DNA from: Neocallimastix lanati (nom. inval.)
Taxonomy: Eukaryota > Neocallimastigomycota > Neocallimastigomycetes > Neocallimastigales > Neocallimastigaceae
DNA length: 64,000 nt
Reading direction: 5' to 3'
Assembly: GCA_016946835.1 (NCBI GenBank)
Contig: JACVTC010000192.1
Coordinates: forward strand, 64,001 to 128,000
A model generated the notes under the pieces. That model had not been told where the DNA came from. It did no database searches and saw only the letters and a program-made list of their open reading frames with translations. Positions 23,488 to 38,658 of the stretch are shown here, in pieces. The position numbers and the translations under genes are program-made. The first letter of the stretch is position 1. Every line of letters starts with the position of its first letter.

Positions 23488-24035
23488 TTATATAACTCAT
23501 TAAATGAATTAATGAATATATATATATATATATATTTTTTTTTTCTTTATTTATTATTTATTTTTTTTCACATTTTCATCTTCAGAATGATTTTCATTGA
23601 TTCCCATTATTCTATCAAGAAAAAAAAAAAGTTTTTTTTTTTATTATGATATTAATCTAAATTTTTTTTAATAAAATTTTTTTTTCTTCTCTCCACTACA
23701 AAATTTAATTTTAGGTCAAGAGTTATTTATTAATAAAAGAAAAATAAAAATACTAAAATGATTAAAAGATTTTTTTCAAAGCAATTGGGTTAACAAAATA
23801 ATAAATACTAAAATAATGTATATTTATATAAAGATTTAACAGTGTAACTTATATGTACATAGTATAAATTTTTTTATAAAGAATTTTAAAATTAAAAATT
23901 AAGAAAAGAAAATTTTTTAATTTTTTTTTTTTTTTAAATAAAACATTAATAAATGTATATTTTATAAAAATATTTAAAAAAAAATTAATAATAATAATAA
24001 TTATTATTATTATAAATAAAAATTTAATAGAAATA
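23221..24035. other. AT-rich intergenic DNA with heptamer satellite patch
   Basis: 23230-23400 is ATTTATT-type satellite with one copy of TAATAAATACTCTTTTT at ~23350, a motif that recurs in several arrays of the window. The rest is poly(A)/poly(T)-rich, with nothing coding. Confidence 0.65.
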
Positions 24036-24660
24036 TATTTTATGTTATTTTATTTTATTTTATTTTATTTTATTTTATTTTATTTTATTTTATTTTATTT
24101 TATTTTATTTTAAAGATATTTTATTTTATTTTATTTTATTTTATTTTATTTTATTTTATTTTATTTTAAAGATATTTTATTTTATTTTATTTTATTTTAT
24201 TTTATTTTATTTTATTTTATTTTATTTTATTTTATTCAATCTGTACTTATATTTATGTTTCTACTATTTATTTTATTTTATTTTATTTTATTTTATTTTA
24301 TTTTATTTTATTTTATTTTATTTTATTTTATTTTATTTTATTTTATTTTATTTTATTTTATTTTATTTTATTTTATTTTATTTTATTTTATTTTATTTTA
24401 TTCAATCTGTACTTATATTTATGTTTCTACTATTTATTTTATTTTATTTTATTTTATTTTATTTTATTTTATTTTATTCAATCTGTACTTTATATTTAAT
24501 ATTCTACTATTTATTTTATTTTATTTTATTCAATCTGTACTTTATATTTAATATTCTACTATTTTCTTTTTTTTTTTTTATTTTATTTTATTTTGTTTTA
24601 TTTTATTTTGTTTTGTTTTGTTTTATTTTATTTTATTATTTTTACATTATTTTTTATTCA
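24036..24660. repeat. (TTTTA)n array with interspersed CAATCTGTACTT spacers
   Basis: TTTTA pentamers are interrupted by AAAGATA spacers (~24112 and ~24170) and by four copies of a ~33-bp spacer starting CAATCTGTACTT and ending CTACTATTT (from ~24237, 24402, 24479 and 24531). Spacer plus pentamers form a higher-order unit of variable length. Open frames with FILFY repeats are artefacts. Confidence 0.92.
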
Positions 24661-25038
24661 TAAAATTTCTTTTATCTTTCTATTTATTTATTTTTTTATT
24701 TATACTACTTCTATTCTTATTTTATTTTTATTTTTATTTTCTATTTTTAAAATTTTCTTTATGAATTAGTGTATTTATTAACATTTATTTTATTTTAAGT
24801 AAATGAATTATATAAACATTAACTATATAATTACAATTGAATATACGAAAAAAAATTTTTTTTTTTTTAAATATATACATATATATATTATATATTTGAT
24901 ATTTTTTATTTCTTCTATATATTCATTTTTTCTTTATTAAATTTTTTTAAAAAAAATTTTTATTTTTATTTTTTATTTTTTTTTAAAAGTTTTATTATAA
25001 GTTTTTTTTTTTTTTTTTTCTAATTTATTTTTCTCACT

Positions 25039-25791
25039 TTAGATAAGATCGGCAATATCAATATTATCACCAGTGATACCAATGTAAGCTCCATCCTTAA
25101 CTTCTGGGGCTTCTTTGTGAGCATAAAGCCATTTGTTAGAAGCGAAAAGAATTTTATCATCAAAGTTTTTGTTGGAAGTTTTTGGTTTTTCGAGGTTAGT
25201 TCCCTTTGGAAGTGCAACAAGAACCTTGAATCCCTTAGAGGCATTAGTATGACATGGAGCATAGTGAAGAGTAGAACCGTAAACTTCAATAAGAACACCC
25301 TTTGGAACTCTGAAAGCCTTAACCTTAGAGGAATCAATCTTATGGTTCTTAATATCACTAATCTTTGCTAAAAGAAGGACGAAATCTTCAACACCAAGGT
25401 TAAATTCACTATTTCTGTGGTATTCAAGACAGTTCATCTTAGTGTTGTAACCGTTACAGTAACCAAATTGGTATGGGAGACCACCGTAAAGACTAGTACC
25501 AAGCTTTTTAGTTTCAGATAAGGCCATTAATTCTGGGTTTTCAGCTGAATATTGGAAGACGTTATTCTTTTTTTCTGGAAGTGGAGTTTTCTTAAGAACT
25601 TTAAGAATATCTTTTACACTGTATCCTTCAACAATTCTACCGTATTCTTTGAATTCTTCATCTCTTACACTTTTAATAACAAGTTTTGACTTTTTAGATT
25701 TATGATGTTTTTTACTAGCTAATGGATTAGCGAAAACTTGTAAAATTAAAATGCTAATTAATAAAATAGTAATTAATTTTTTATTAAACAT
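25039..25791 (-). CDS. Secreted DUF4867-family protein (bacterial type, with signal peptide)
   Basis: 250 residues from a clear ATG. Residues 1-~25 (KKLITILLISILILQVFANP) form a cleavable signal peptide, followed by a basic Lys/Ser spacer. Residues ~43-246 match the DUF4867 family of Firmicutes over the whole length: EYGRIVEGY (49-57), TPLPE (69-73), YGGLPYQFGYCNG (102-114), LEYHRNSEFN (122-131), VPKGVLIEVYGSTLHYAPC (162-180), LPKGTN (194-199) and NKWLYAH (219-225). The conserved His and Glu residues (EYH..SE, LHYAPC) suggest a metal-binding cupin-like fold; the biochemical role is not known to me. The bacterial family members I recall are not secreted, so an added eukaryotic signal peptide implies horizontal transfer followed by retargeting. 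Composition is far less AT-rich than the flanks. No intron. Confidence 0.88.
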   Translation of the reverse strand: MFNKKLITILLISILILQVFANPLASKKHHKSKKSKLVIKSVRDEEFKEYGRIVEGYSVKDILKVLKKTPLPEKKNNVFQYSAENPELMALSETKKLGTSLYGGLPYQFGYCNGYNTKMNCLEYHRNSEFNLGVEDFVLLLAKISDIKNHKIDSSKVKAFRVPKGVLIEVYGSTLHYAPCHTNASKGFKVLVALPKGTNLEKPKTSNKNFDDKILFASNKWLYAHKEAPEVKDGAYIGITGDNIDIADLI

Positions 25792-27504
25792 TTTTTTTTC
25801 TTTAATTTATTTTTCTTTTATTTATTTAATATTTTTTTTTTAATGAAGAGAGATTTCCGAATTTAAGATTTTCTTATCTAAAAAAATTTTTTTTATTATT
25901 TTTAAATTTAATATTTAAAAAAGAAAGAGAATTTCATTCCTATTTATACTTTCTTTATTTTCTTTATTTTTTTTTTTTTTTAAAAAAAAATAATAAGATT
26001 AAGAATAAGAATAAGAATATATTATTATTTATTATTTATTATTTATTATTTATTATTTATTATTTATTATTTATTATTATACAAATTTAATCAACCTTAA
26101 TACAGTTAAGAATAAAACTCTTTTTTTCTTTTCCTTTTCCTTTTTTTTTTTTACAAAAAATATATATATTTAATATATATGTAATATATAATAGATATAA
26201 ATAGATAATATATATTATACATCATATATATTTCTTAATTTTGCCAACAAAAAATAAAATTATATTTTTAAATATAAAAACAAAAATAAATAATAATTTT
26301 TTTTTTCTTAAAAAAAAAAAAGTATTAATAAATATATAATAAAATATAATATATAATAGAGCAAAATATATATAATAAAATAAAATATATATAATAAAAT
26401 AGTATAGATAATAAAATAATATATATATAATGTAATAAAACATGATTTATAATAAAAAATATAAAATATATAATATATAATAAAACATGATTTATAATAT
26501 AAAATATAATAAAATATATATAAGATATAAAATGTATATAAAATGTATATAAGATGGATATGATATTAATTTAATTTTAATTTAATTTTAATTTATATTT
26601 AATTTATTTATTTAAATTTAAATTTATTTATTTTATAATTAATTTTGTATTAAATATTTTTTTTTTGTATCAAAAAAACAGTAAAAAGATTAAAAAACAT
26701 AAAATAAAAAAAAAAAAAAACATTGGAAAAATAAATAATAAATAGAATAAATAGATTAAATATAATAAATAAATATATTAGTAATAAATAAATAAATATA
26801 TTAGTAATAAATAAATAATAAAATAAATTAACATGACTAATGTTACATAATCAAAGATGGATGGATGTAATTATAGATATGATATGAAATCAAAACTTTA
26901 ATTATTAATAAATTATTTTATTACTAAATACATAAAAATAAATTAATACACATTAAATTATCACTTGATTAATTATCATATGATTTATAAACTAATATAA
27001 AACTAACATGATATAAATTAAATTTATGTAATTTCATAAATTCTATGAAATACATAAAATTAATGTAGATGTAAATTTATAACATAAATTTAATGTTATA
27101 CAAATATTTAAATAATTTATAAATTTATTATGTTTTATTTCATTTTAATTATTTTATTTTTATTATATTTTTATTATATTTTAATGTGTAAATAACTATT
27201 ATATATTATTTATTTATTATTTATATATTTTTATAATATTTAGCTAAATAAGTAATTCTTATTATTTTAAAATACTTTATAATTAAATAGTATTATATAT
27301 AGAATATTTTTTTATATTTATTCTTTGCAATGTAGTTGTAACAGTATATTAATAAAAGTAGTTTAATAATAATAATATGAACTTACAGAATTTAGTATTT
27401 AAATAAATAAATTTAAATTATAAAATAAATAAATAATATTAATAGATAAATTACATAAATGAATAATATAACTTCAACAGATATTTATCTTTTATAATGA
27501 AAAG

Positions 27505-27549
<45 letters not shown>

Positions 27550-27585
27550 ATTAAAATAATCATTGTGTAATGATAATAAATACAT
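25792..27585. other. AT-rich intergenic DNA, 5' side of the DUF4867 gene
   Basis: Includes ATTTATT heptamers (26029-26080), (TATATAATAAAA)-like units at 26335-26540, and poly(A) at 27510-27548. The promoter of the 25791 gene must lie here, but no defined element could be recognised. Confidence 0.6.
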
Positions 27586-28145
27586 AAATAAGTAAATAAA
27601 TAATAAATAATAAATAATAAATAATTGAATAATAAATAATAAATAATAAATAATAAATAATAAATAATAAATAATAAATAATAAATAATAAATATTAAAT
27701 AATAAATATTAAATATTAAATAATAAATAATAAATATTAAATAATAAATAATAAATAAATAAATAATAAATAATAAATAATAAATAATAAATAATTGAAT
27801 AATAAATAATAAATAATAAATAATAAATAATAAATAATAAATAATAAATAATAAATAATAAATAATAAATAATAAATAATAAATAATAAATAATAAATAA
27901 TAAATATTAAATATTAAATATTAAATATTAAAAATAATAAATAATATATAATAGTAAATTATATAATTGAATAATAAATAATAATAAATAATAAATAATA
28001 AAAAGAGTATTTATTAATAATTAATAATAAATAATAATAAATAATAAATAATAAAAAGAGTATTTATTAATAATTAATAATTAATAATTAATAAATAATG
28101 GAAATAATAAAAAGAATATTTATTAATAACTAATAAATAATAAAT
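27586..28145. repeat. Heptamer satellite (ATAAATA)n
   Basis: A 7-bp AATAAAT unit with scattered AATTGAATAAT and AATATTAAAT variants. It carries AAAAAGAGTATTTATTA at 28000 and 28052 and a variant at ~28110. This is the reverse complement of the TAATAAATACTCTTTTT motif found in other arrays. Confidence 0.93.
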
Positions 28146-29160
28146 AATAATTGATAAACAAAATGTTGGTTAACATCAAACCATTGAAAAATAAATTTTA
28201 ATTTTTTTAATTTTTGGTCAATCTACGCCACATTTTTTTGTTTTTATTTTTAATTTTTTAATCTAATTTCAATTTAAATTTATTAAATTTTAATTTAAAT
28301 TTAATTTAAATTATAAATTCTAAATTTTAATCTAAAATATTTTTTTAAAATTTAATTTAATTTTAAATTTTAATTAAAATAAAAAAAAAAATAAACTTTT
28401 TTTTTGGAAGTTTTTTTTTAATTTTTGATAGAATTTAAAGTTTTATTTGATCAGAAATGATATGAAATTTAAAAATTTAAAAAATTTTAAAAAAAAATTT
28501 TCTTTGAGTTGAATAATTATTGAATAATTATTTGAATAGTTGATTAATTTGATAGTTGAATAATAATAAAAGTTATTAAGTAGTTGAATAATAAATAATA
28601 ATAATTATTAAATAGTTGAATTATTGTTGAATAGTTGAATAATTATTGAATAAGTTGAATAATAAATAATAATAATTATTGAATAAGTTGAATACTAAAT
28701 AATAATAATTATTAAATAGTTGAATAAGTTGAATAATAATAATTATTAAATAGTTGAATAATCCATTTAATTAAAATAAATATTTTTTAATAAATAGAAA
28801 AGAAAATAGAATAGAAAAAATAAAATTTAATATTTCTTTATAATATATAAATAATTTATAAAAAAAAATTTTTATTTTGTATATTATAATTATATTATAA
28901 TATAAAAAAAGAAAAAAGAAAAAAGAAAAAAGAAAAAGAAAAAAGAAAAAGAAAAAAAAAAAAGAAAATTAAAAAGTGGATGAACAGTTAAAAATATTTT
29001 AATATATCATAAATTTAAAATAGACTATCATTAATATAATTAGAAATTTAGAAGGACTATCAATAATACAGTTAATATAGTTAAAAGGACTCTCATTAAT
29101 ATAGTTAAAATAAGCTGTCATTATCATAAATTTAAAATAGACCATCATTAATATATAGTT
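28146..29160. other. AT-rich DNA with degenerate GAATAATTATT repeats
   Basis: 28500-28760 is an irregular array of TTGAATAATTATTAAATAG-like words. 28905-28965 is an AAAAAAG run. No coding signal. Confidence 0.6.
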
Positions 29161-29165
29161 AATAT

Positions 29166-29400
29166 AAATTTAAAATAGACTGTCATTAATAATTTACATA
29201 GACTGTCATTAATATATTCATTAATAATTTACATAGACTGTCATTAATATATTCATTAATAATTTACATAGACTGTCATTAATATATTCATTAATAATTT
29301 ACATAGACTGTCATTAATATATTCATTAATAATTTACATAGACTGTCATTAATATATTCATTAATAATTTACATAGACTGTCATTATTATAGAAGTATAT
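29166..29400. repeat. 35-bp tandem repeat, ~5.5 copies
   Basis: GACTGTCATTAATATATTCA recurs at 29201, 29236, 29271, 29306 and 29341, with a partial copy at 29376. Degenerate relatives (AGACTATCATTAATA, AGACCATCATTAATA) extend back to ~29020, so the array grew from an older dispersed word. Confidence 0.93.
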
Positions 29401-33102
<3,702 letters not shown>

Positions 33103-33351
33103 ATGATATTAACAGTTTATATATATATATTGCTATTTATTCTCTGAATGTCTTTTAACGATGTATGTAGTTCTAACGATGAATGTTCTTTTAAACAATG
33201 CATAACTTGTGATATTCAAGAAAATGGTCCAAGTGACAGTGAAGGTACAGGTTTAAATGAAGGTATAAAAGGATTAGTATTAATATTAATAATTATAATA
33301 TTAATAAGTATTTGTTATTGTTGTTGTTGTTATAAGAAAAATATTAAATAA
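33103..33351 (+). CDS. Small Cys-rich single-pass membrane protein with in-frame TGA
   Basis: From the ATG at 33148 the frame gives 67 residues: a short ectodomain with paired Cys (DVCSSNDECSF and QCITCDI), then a transmembrane segment GLVLILIIIILISICYC followed by CCCYKKN. In the same frame, 15 codons upstream, an ATG at 33103 begins MILTVYIYILLFIL, which looks like a signal peptide; it is followed by TGA (33145-33147) directly before the 33148 ATG. A secreted-ectodomain, type I membrane layout would make sense only if the TGA were absent or read through. The C-C-C-C cluster after the membrane segment could be palmitoylated. Either the gene is a recent pseudogene, the TGA is a sequence error, or the protein starts at 33148 without a signal peptide. 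Family not recognised. Confidence 0.6.
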
Positions 33352-34387
33352 ATAAAATAATAATGATACAATCTATCATTAAAAACATATTACTTTCCAA
33401 ACCAAAATTTTAAACCTTGAATAACTAAATAATAAAAATAATTATAAACCAAACTTATAAATAATTATAATATTTTATCAATATCTTATTAATATTTTAT
33501 TTTATAACTTTTATTAATAATAGTTATGGAATATTAATATTAATAAATAATAATAATAAATAATAAATAATAAATAATAAATAATAAATAATAAATAATA
33601 AATAATAAATAATTAGAATAATAAATAAATAATAAATAATAATTAGAATAATTACTAAAAATAATAGAAAAATTACTTTAGTATAAATTTTAAATAATAA
33701 TAAAAAAATAATAATAAAAAATTGGACTTTCTTAAAATAATAATATTATAGAAAGAGTTAATTTTATTGAATATAAAAATAAAATAAAATAAAATAATAA
33801 TAAAAATTATCTTAAAAAAAAAAAGATTAAAATTAAATATATATATATAATATATATATAATTAAATAATATATATTTATATATATAAATAAAATTCTCT
33901 ACTTTTAAATGTCTAATATATTTAGTTTTTTCACTAAATTTAAAAATAAAAAAAAAAAAAATTTTTTTTTTTTTTATTTTAATTTATGTCTTTTTTTCTT
34001 TTTTTAAAAAAAAAATAAAAATAAAAATATTATATATTAATTATAACCTTAAAAAAAGTATACACTTTTTTTTGTTCTTTCTTTCCATCTTTTTAAAAGT
34101 TTTATATTATTTTTTTCTTTTTTTTTTTAACAATGAAAACTTTCTAATTCTTGAAACTTATTGGGTGGAATTATCTTTTTTTTTTTTTTTTTAAATTATT
34201 GTTTTTCAACCTTTTTTTTTTTTTTTTTTGGAATAATTATTTTTAAAGAATTAGTTTAGAATCTTTCGGTTTTCTTCTCTTTCTTTATATGGAGTTCATT
34301 AACTATTTTCTATTTTCTATTTTTTGTTTTAAGTATTTATAACATTAAAAATTTTTTTTTAACTTCTGTATTTCTTTGTCTTTTTAC

Positions 34388-34421
<34 letters not shown>

Positions 34422-34540
34422 ATAAAAATTATTATTATTATTAGTATTTTTTTTATTATGTCCTTTATTTAGTATTTTTATCTAAATAATTAAAAAAATA
34501 AAAAAAAAATATAAAATAACAATAAAAATTGAAGATTTAA

Positions 34541-34571
<31 letters not shown>

Positions 34572-35203
34572 TAAAATTTACTTCCAAAAAAAAAGAAAAA
34601 AAAAAAATTTCAAAGGATCTATTATTTTTTTTTTTTTTTTCTGTTTTTATAAAAATTTTTTCCATTCACAACGTGGCGTATTTAAAAAAAAGTGACATTT
34701 TTAAAATAAATAAATGTTGAACAAGATATTAATAAAAATATAATCAGTAATTATAATATTTAATTAATTATGAAGATATTTGAATCTATTTTTTTTTTCT
34801 TTAAACTCATAATTATTTAAAAATACTAAAGAAATTTAATGATTTTATTAACTCTGGTATTTTATTTTTTTTTTTTTTCATTTTAAAATTTATTTTATTA
34901 TAAATAGGTCATTTATCAATTAAAAAAATTACAATATATAATTAGATTAATATTTATAATTATCATTATTAATATTACTGTTGTTATTGGTGGTGTTGCT
35001 GAAATTGGTTGTCAGGTTTTATAATTAAGCCAACTTTATTAATATATTTTATAATAAAGAGATATATATTAATATACTTAAATAGTAATACATTGTGGCT
35101 TAAATCTTAATTTATAATGTACTATTTTTTATTATATTAAATTCAGTTCACCCATTCAAACCATTATATGATTATGTTTAAGATTACAATTAATGATTAT
35201 TAA

Positions 35204-35261
<58 letters not shown>

Positions 35262-35289
35262 GTATTATTATTATTAGTATTATTATTAG

Positions 35290-35324
<35 letters not shown>

Positions 35325-35391
35325 TTATTACTTTTATAATAATGATTATGATTATGATTATGATTATTAATAATGATATAAAAGACTATAT

Positions 35392-35448
<57 letters not shown>

Positions 35449-35757
35449 TAAAAATTATTATTATTATTATTTATTATTTATTATTTATTATTATTTTATT
35501 TTGTCCCTTTTTTAGTATTTCATTTTAAATTAAAATAAAAAAAATAAAAAAAAAATAAAAAAAAGAATTATTTATTTATTTATTTATTATTATTTTTTTT
35601 TTATTAAATATATTTATATTAATATATAAATAAATTATCAATAAATAAATATATATATATATATATATATTTAAATGCATATGCAGCTATTTTTAAATTA
35701 ATATAAAAATATATTTTAACAATAAAAAAAAAAAAATTTTTTTTTTTTTTTCTTTTC
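33352..35757. other. AT-rich intergenic DNA
   Basis: ATAAATA heptamers at 33541-33650, poly(A) at 34394-34420 and 35400-35446, and an ATT/ATTAGT array at 35197-35335 followed by (TGATTA)n. Nothing coding was found. Confidence 0.65.
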
Positions 35758-38199
35758 TTATGAAATTAAATTTGTATCACAAAAGCATGTAGGACATCTA
35801 AATACTAAGTCAGGACTAACTTTCTCTACAGAAGGATATTGAATGGCTACCATGGAATTTAAACATTCCTCATGACAGTAGTGACCACAACTCAATTGTA
35901 CTATTTTAGGTGATTCTATATTATTACCGTTAAAAACTTCACCATTAGAGGCTTCATAATTACATAAATTTGAGAATATTAAACAGCATTTTTTTTCTAA
36001 TTGATTTTGAACCTTAGGGACTATTTTTGAAATTTTGTTAATAAAAGGTATTAAAATATTTAGGCTTGGTGTACCCTTTGAATTCTTTTCCTTTTTGGAA
36101 TTAAGTATCTTTGAAATTTCATTGATATTTTTTTTCACATAATTAAATTTTATTCTTATTATTTCTTCGGTATCTTCTTCCTCTTCTTCTTCCTTCAATA
36201 ATTTTTCTTGAAGTTCAAGCTTTAAGGAATCTGTTTCCTTTTTAGCATTATCTTCCTCTTTCTCTTCCTCTTCTTCTTCTTCTTCCTCTTCTTTCTTTTC
36301 CTCTTCTTCCTCTTCTTCTTCTTCTTCATTCATTGGTGAAATGGTTTCACTAATTTTTAGGGCATTCAATTCCCTTCTTAATTTTTCGATTTCATTATTC
36401 TTTTTTTCGATTTCATTTATATGAGCCTTAAAGATTTCTTTTCTTTCTTTTTGTAAAGAAATAATACTGTCATCCTTTTCTTTATTTCTTTTGGTTAAAG
36501 TATCAATTTTTTCTAATAATTCATTTCTCATATCCTCTTTCACTTTATCTTCTTCCTTAATGCTAGAAAGCTCTTCTAATAATTCTTTATTTTTTTCTTG
36601 TAAGTCTTTCTTTTCTTCTTCCTTCACTTTAATTTCATCATCTTTTGATTCATTGCTTTGAGTTAAATTAATAATTGATTTTTTTTGAGAGAGGGATCTC
36701 CTTTCTATTTCTTTCTTTTTTTCTACTTCTTTTTCTAGAGCTTTATTTAACATTATTTTTTTTGATTGAAGTTTATCGATTTCATTATCTTTATCCTTTA
36801 ATTGCTGATTTAATTTTCTATTTTCTTTACTTTTATCCTTTAATTGCTGATTTAATTCTCTATTTTCTTTACTTTTATTCGTTAATTGCTGATTTAATTC
36901 TTTATTTTCTTCAGTTTTATTCGTTAATTGCTGATTTAATTCTTCATTTTCTTCAATTTTTTGTTTCATCAATAAGGCGGTTTCGTTATTCTTTTTTTCT
37001 AAATTTAAATTTTTATCTTTCATACTCTCCTTCGTTTTTAATAATTCACGATGTTGCTGTTTCATATCTTTTTCTCTCTTTATTATATAAGCTTCAAGTT
37101 TTTCTAGATGCATCTTTAGAGTCAAACGTTTTTCTTTGTATTCCTGATTTTTGTTTGTTAATTGGTTAACCGTATTCTGTAATTTTTCATTTTCAATTTT
37201 ATAATCATTATTCTCCTTCTGATAATCTTCTATTTGGTTCTTAGCTTCTTCATTCAAATGTTGAAACTCTTCATTTTCATTTTTCAGCTGTGCGATTAAA
37301 TTGGAAATAAGAATTACCTTATCTTTAATCTTATCGGAAGACAAAATATAATCTAGTTCACTTTCTTCATATTTGGATGAAATATTATAAATAATATTAT
37401 TAATGATCTTTAGGATTTCTTCAGTTTCTAAATTTTCATTATTACTCAAAATATTATAATTTTTATGACTAATGTTTGAATATTTGTTTCTTAAATCTGG
37501 ATAGGCTTCGAAAATTTTATTTAATCTACTCATAATTTTATTTTCGGTTTGATGATAGTTTTTCATAAGGGTAAAATATTTTTCATGTCTTTCGTACAAT
37601 TCTTTAACTTCTTGCTCAGGTGATTTATTCGTTTGTACCTGAATAAATTCATTCGATATATTAATATTGATATAAGAATTGTTCCCAACATTAGAAGAAG
37701 AAATAGGATTAGAGGTAGAAGTAGAGGTAGGGGAAGGTGTAATTTCATTGAGAATATTTTTCTGATAATTGTTCCTGTTTATCTTTTCTTCATGACTTAT
37801 ATCTGAATTTTCATGTATAATAGTATTAGTAGAAGTAGTAGAAGTAGTTGAAGTGTCAAAAATAGAAGTAGGAGAAAAAAAATTATTAGTATTATTTATC
37901 TTTTGACAATCATCCATGTTTATATTATCACTATCATCAATGTTCTCTTGTACAATGGTAGATTGAAAAGAAAAAGTAGGAGAAATAATAAAACTATCGT
38001 TATCTTTACTACTATAATTATCTGTTATTATTCTTTGGTCGACATCTATTTTCTTTGGGAATTTATCATATTTATTATTGGTTTCTGGCTTATTTGAGTT
38101 TTCATCATTTGAGTTAATTTTATATGAATTTTTTTTGCCAAAAGAAGGATAAACCCATCCTGATGGAGAATATATATTTTCCTCCAAGGATTTAACCAT
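35758..38199 (-). CDS. Coiled-coil protein with C-terminal RING-H2-like finger, paralog 1
   Basis: 813 residues, no intron. The first ~200 residues are Ser/Thr/Asn-rich and probably disordered. A long coiled coil follows (~200-690) with a 14-residue repeat (LNQQLTNKTEENKE and variants, nt 36790-36950) and a Glu-only stretch of ~30 residues (nt 36240-36335). Residues ~675-735 are a helical region shared with the downstream paralogs (FNYVKKNINEISKIL...ISKIVPKVQNQLEKK). The C-terminus is RING-like: C738/C739, C746, then C771-x-H773-x2-H776-x2-C779 and C802-x2-C805. RING fingers bind E2 enzymes and act in ubiquitin transfer; E3 activity is inferred. It is the most diverged of the five same-strand paralogs, and its first Cys pair is spaced unusually. 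The 5' flank is a GATATTTGAGATTT repeat. Confidence 0.85.
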   Translation of the reverse strand: MVKSLEENIYSPSGWVYPSFGKKNSYKINSNDENSNKPETNNKYDKFPKKIDVDQRIITDNYSSKDNDSFIISPTFSFQSTIVQENIDDSDNINMDDCQKINNTNNFFSPTSIFDTSTTSTTSTNTIIHENSDISHEEKINRNNYQKNILNEITPSPTSTSTSNPISSSNVGNNSYININISNEFIQVQTNKSPEQEVKELYERHEKYFTLMKNYHQTENKIMSRLNKIFEAYPDLRNKYSNISHKNYNILSNNENLETEEILKIINNIIYNISSKYEESELDYILSSDKIKDKVILISNLIAQLKNENEEFQHLNEEAKNQIEDYQKENNDYKIENEKLQNTVNQLTNKNQEYKEKRLTLKMHLEKLEAYIIKREKDMKQQHRELLKTKESMKDKNLNLEKKNNETALLMKQKIEENEELNQQLTNKTEENKELNQQLTNKSKENRELNQQLKDKSKENRKLNQQLKDKDNEIDKLQSKKIMLNKALEKEVEKKKEIERRSLSQKKSIINLTQSNESKDDEIKVKEEEKKDLQEKNKELLEELSSIKEEDKVKEDMRNELLEKIDTLTKRNKEKDDSIISLQKERKEIFKAHINEIEKKNNEIEKLRRELNALKISETISPMNEEEEEEEEEEKKEEEEEEEEEEKEEDNAKKETDSLKLELQEKLLKEEEEEEDTEEIIRIKFNYVKKNINEISKILNSKKEKNSKGTPSLNILIPFINKISKIVPKVQNQLEKKCCLIFSNLCNYEASNGEVFNGNNIESPKIVQLSCGHYCHEECLNSMVAIQYPSVEKVSPDLVFRCPTCFCDTNLIS

Positions 38200-38400
38200 A
38201 TTTTAAATATGATATTTTAATATTTGATATTTGATAATAAATATTTGAGATTTGAAATTTGAGATTTAAGATTTGAGATTTAAGATATAAGATTTGAGAT
38301 TTAAGATTAAAGATTTAAGATTTGATATTTGATATTTAAGACTTGGTATTTGATATTTGATATTTAATATTTGATATATGAAATTTGATATTTGAAAATT
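38200..38400. repeat. GATATTT/GAGATTT heptad-like repeat, 5' flank of paralog 1
   Basis: TTTGATATTTGATA, TTTGAGATTTAAGA and similar 7-bp words repeat for ~200 bp directly upstream of the ATG at 38199. It probably overlaps the 5' UTR or promoter. Confidence 0.85.
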
Positions 38401-38595
38401 GAAAAATATAAAACAGTAAAAAAATAATAAAAAAATAAAAAAATAAAAATAAAAATATTTAAAAAAAAATAAAAAAATAAAAATAAAAATATTTAAAAAA
38501 AAAAATAAAAAAATTTAAAAAAAAAAAAATTAAAAAAAAAAATTAGGTTACATTTATATATAAATATTTTAATTTAAAAAAAAAAAAGGACATAA

Positions 38596-38658
<63 letters not shown>

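Noticed and set aside
24255-24663. FILFY-repeat frames
   Set aside because: Product of the TTTTA pentamer array.
35400-35446. Long poly(A) and many AATAAA words as polyadenylation signals
   Set aside because: In such AT-rich DNA these words occur everywhere, so they cannot be assigned to genes.
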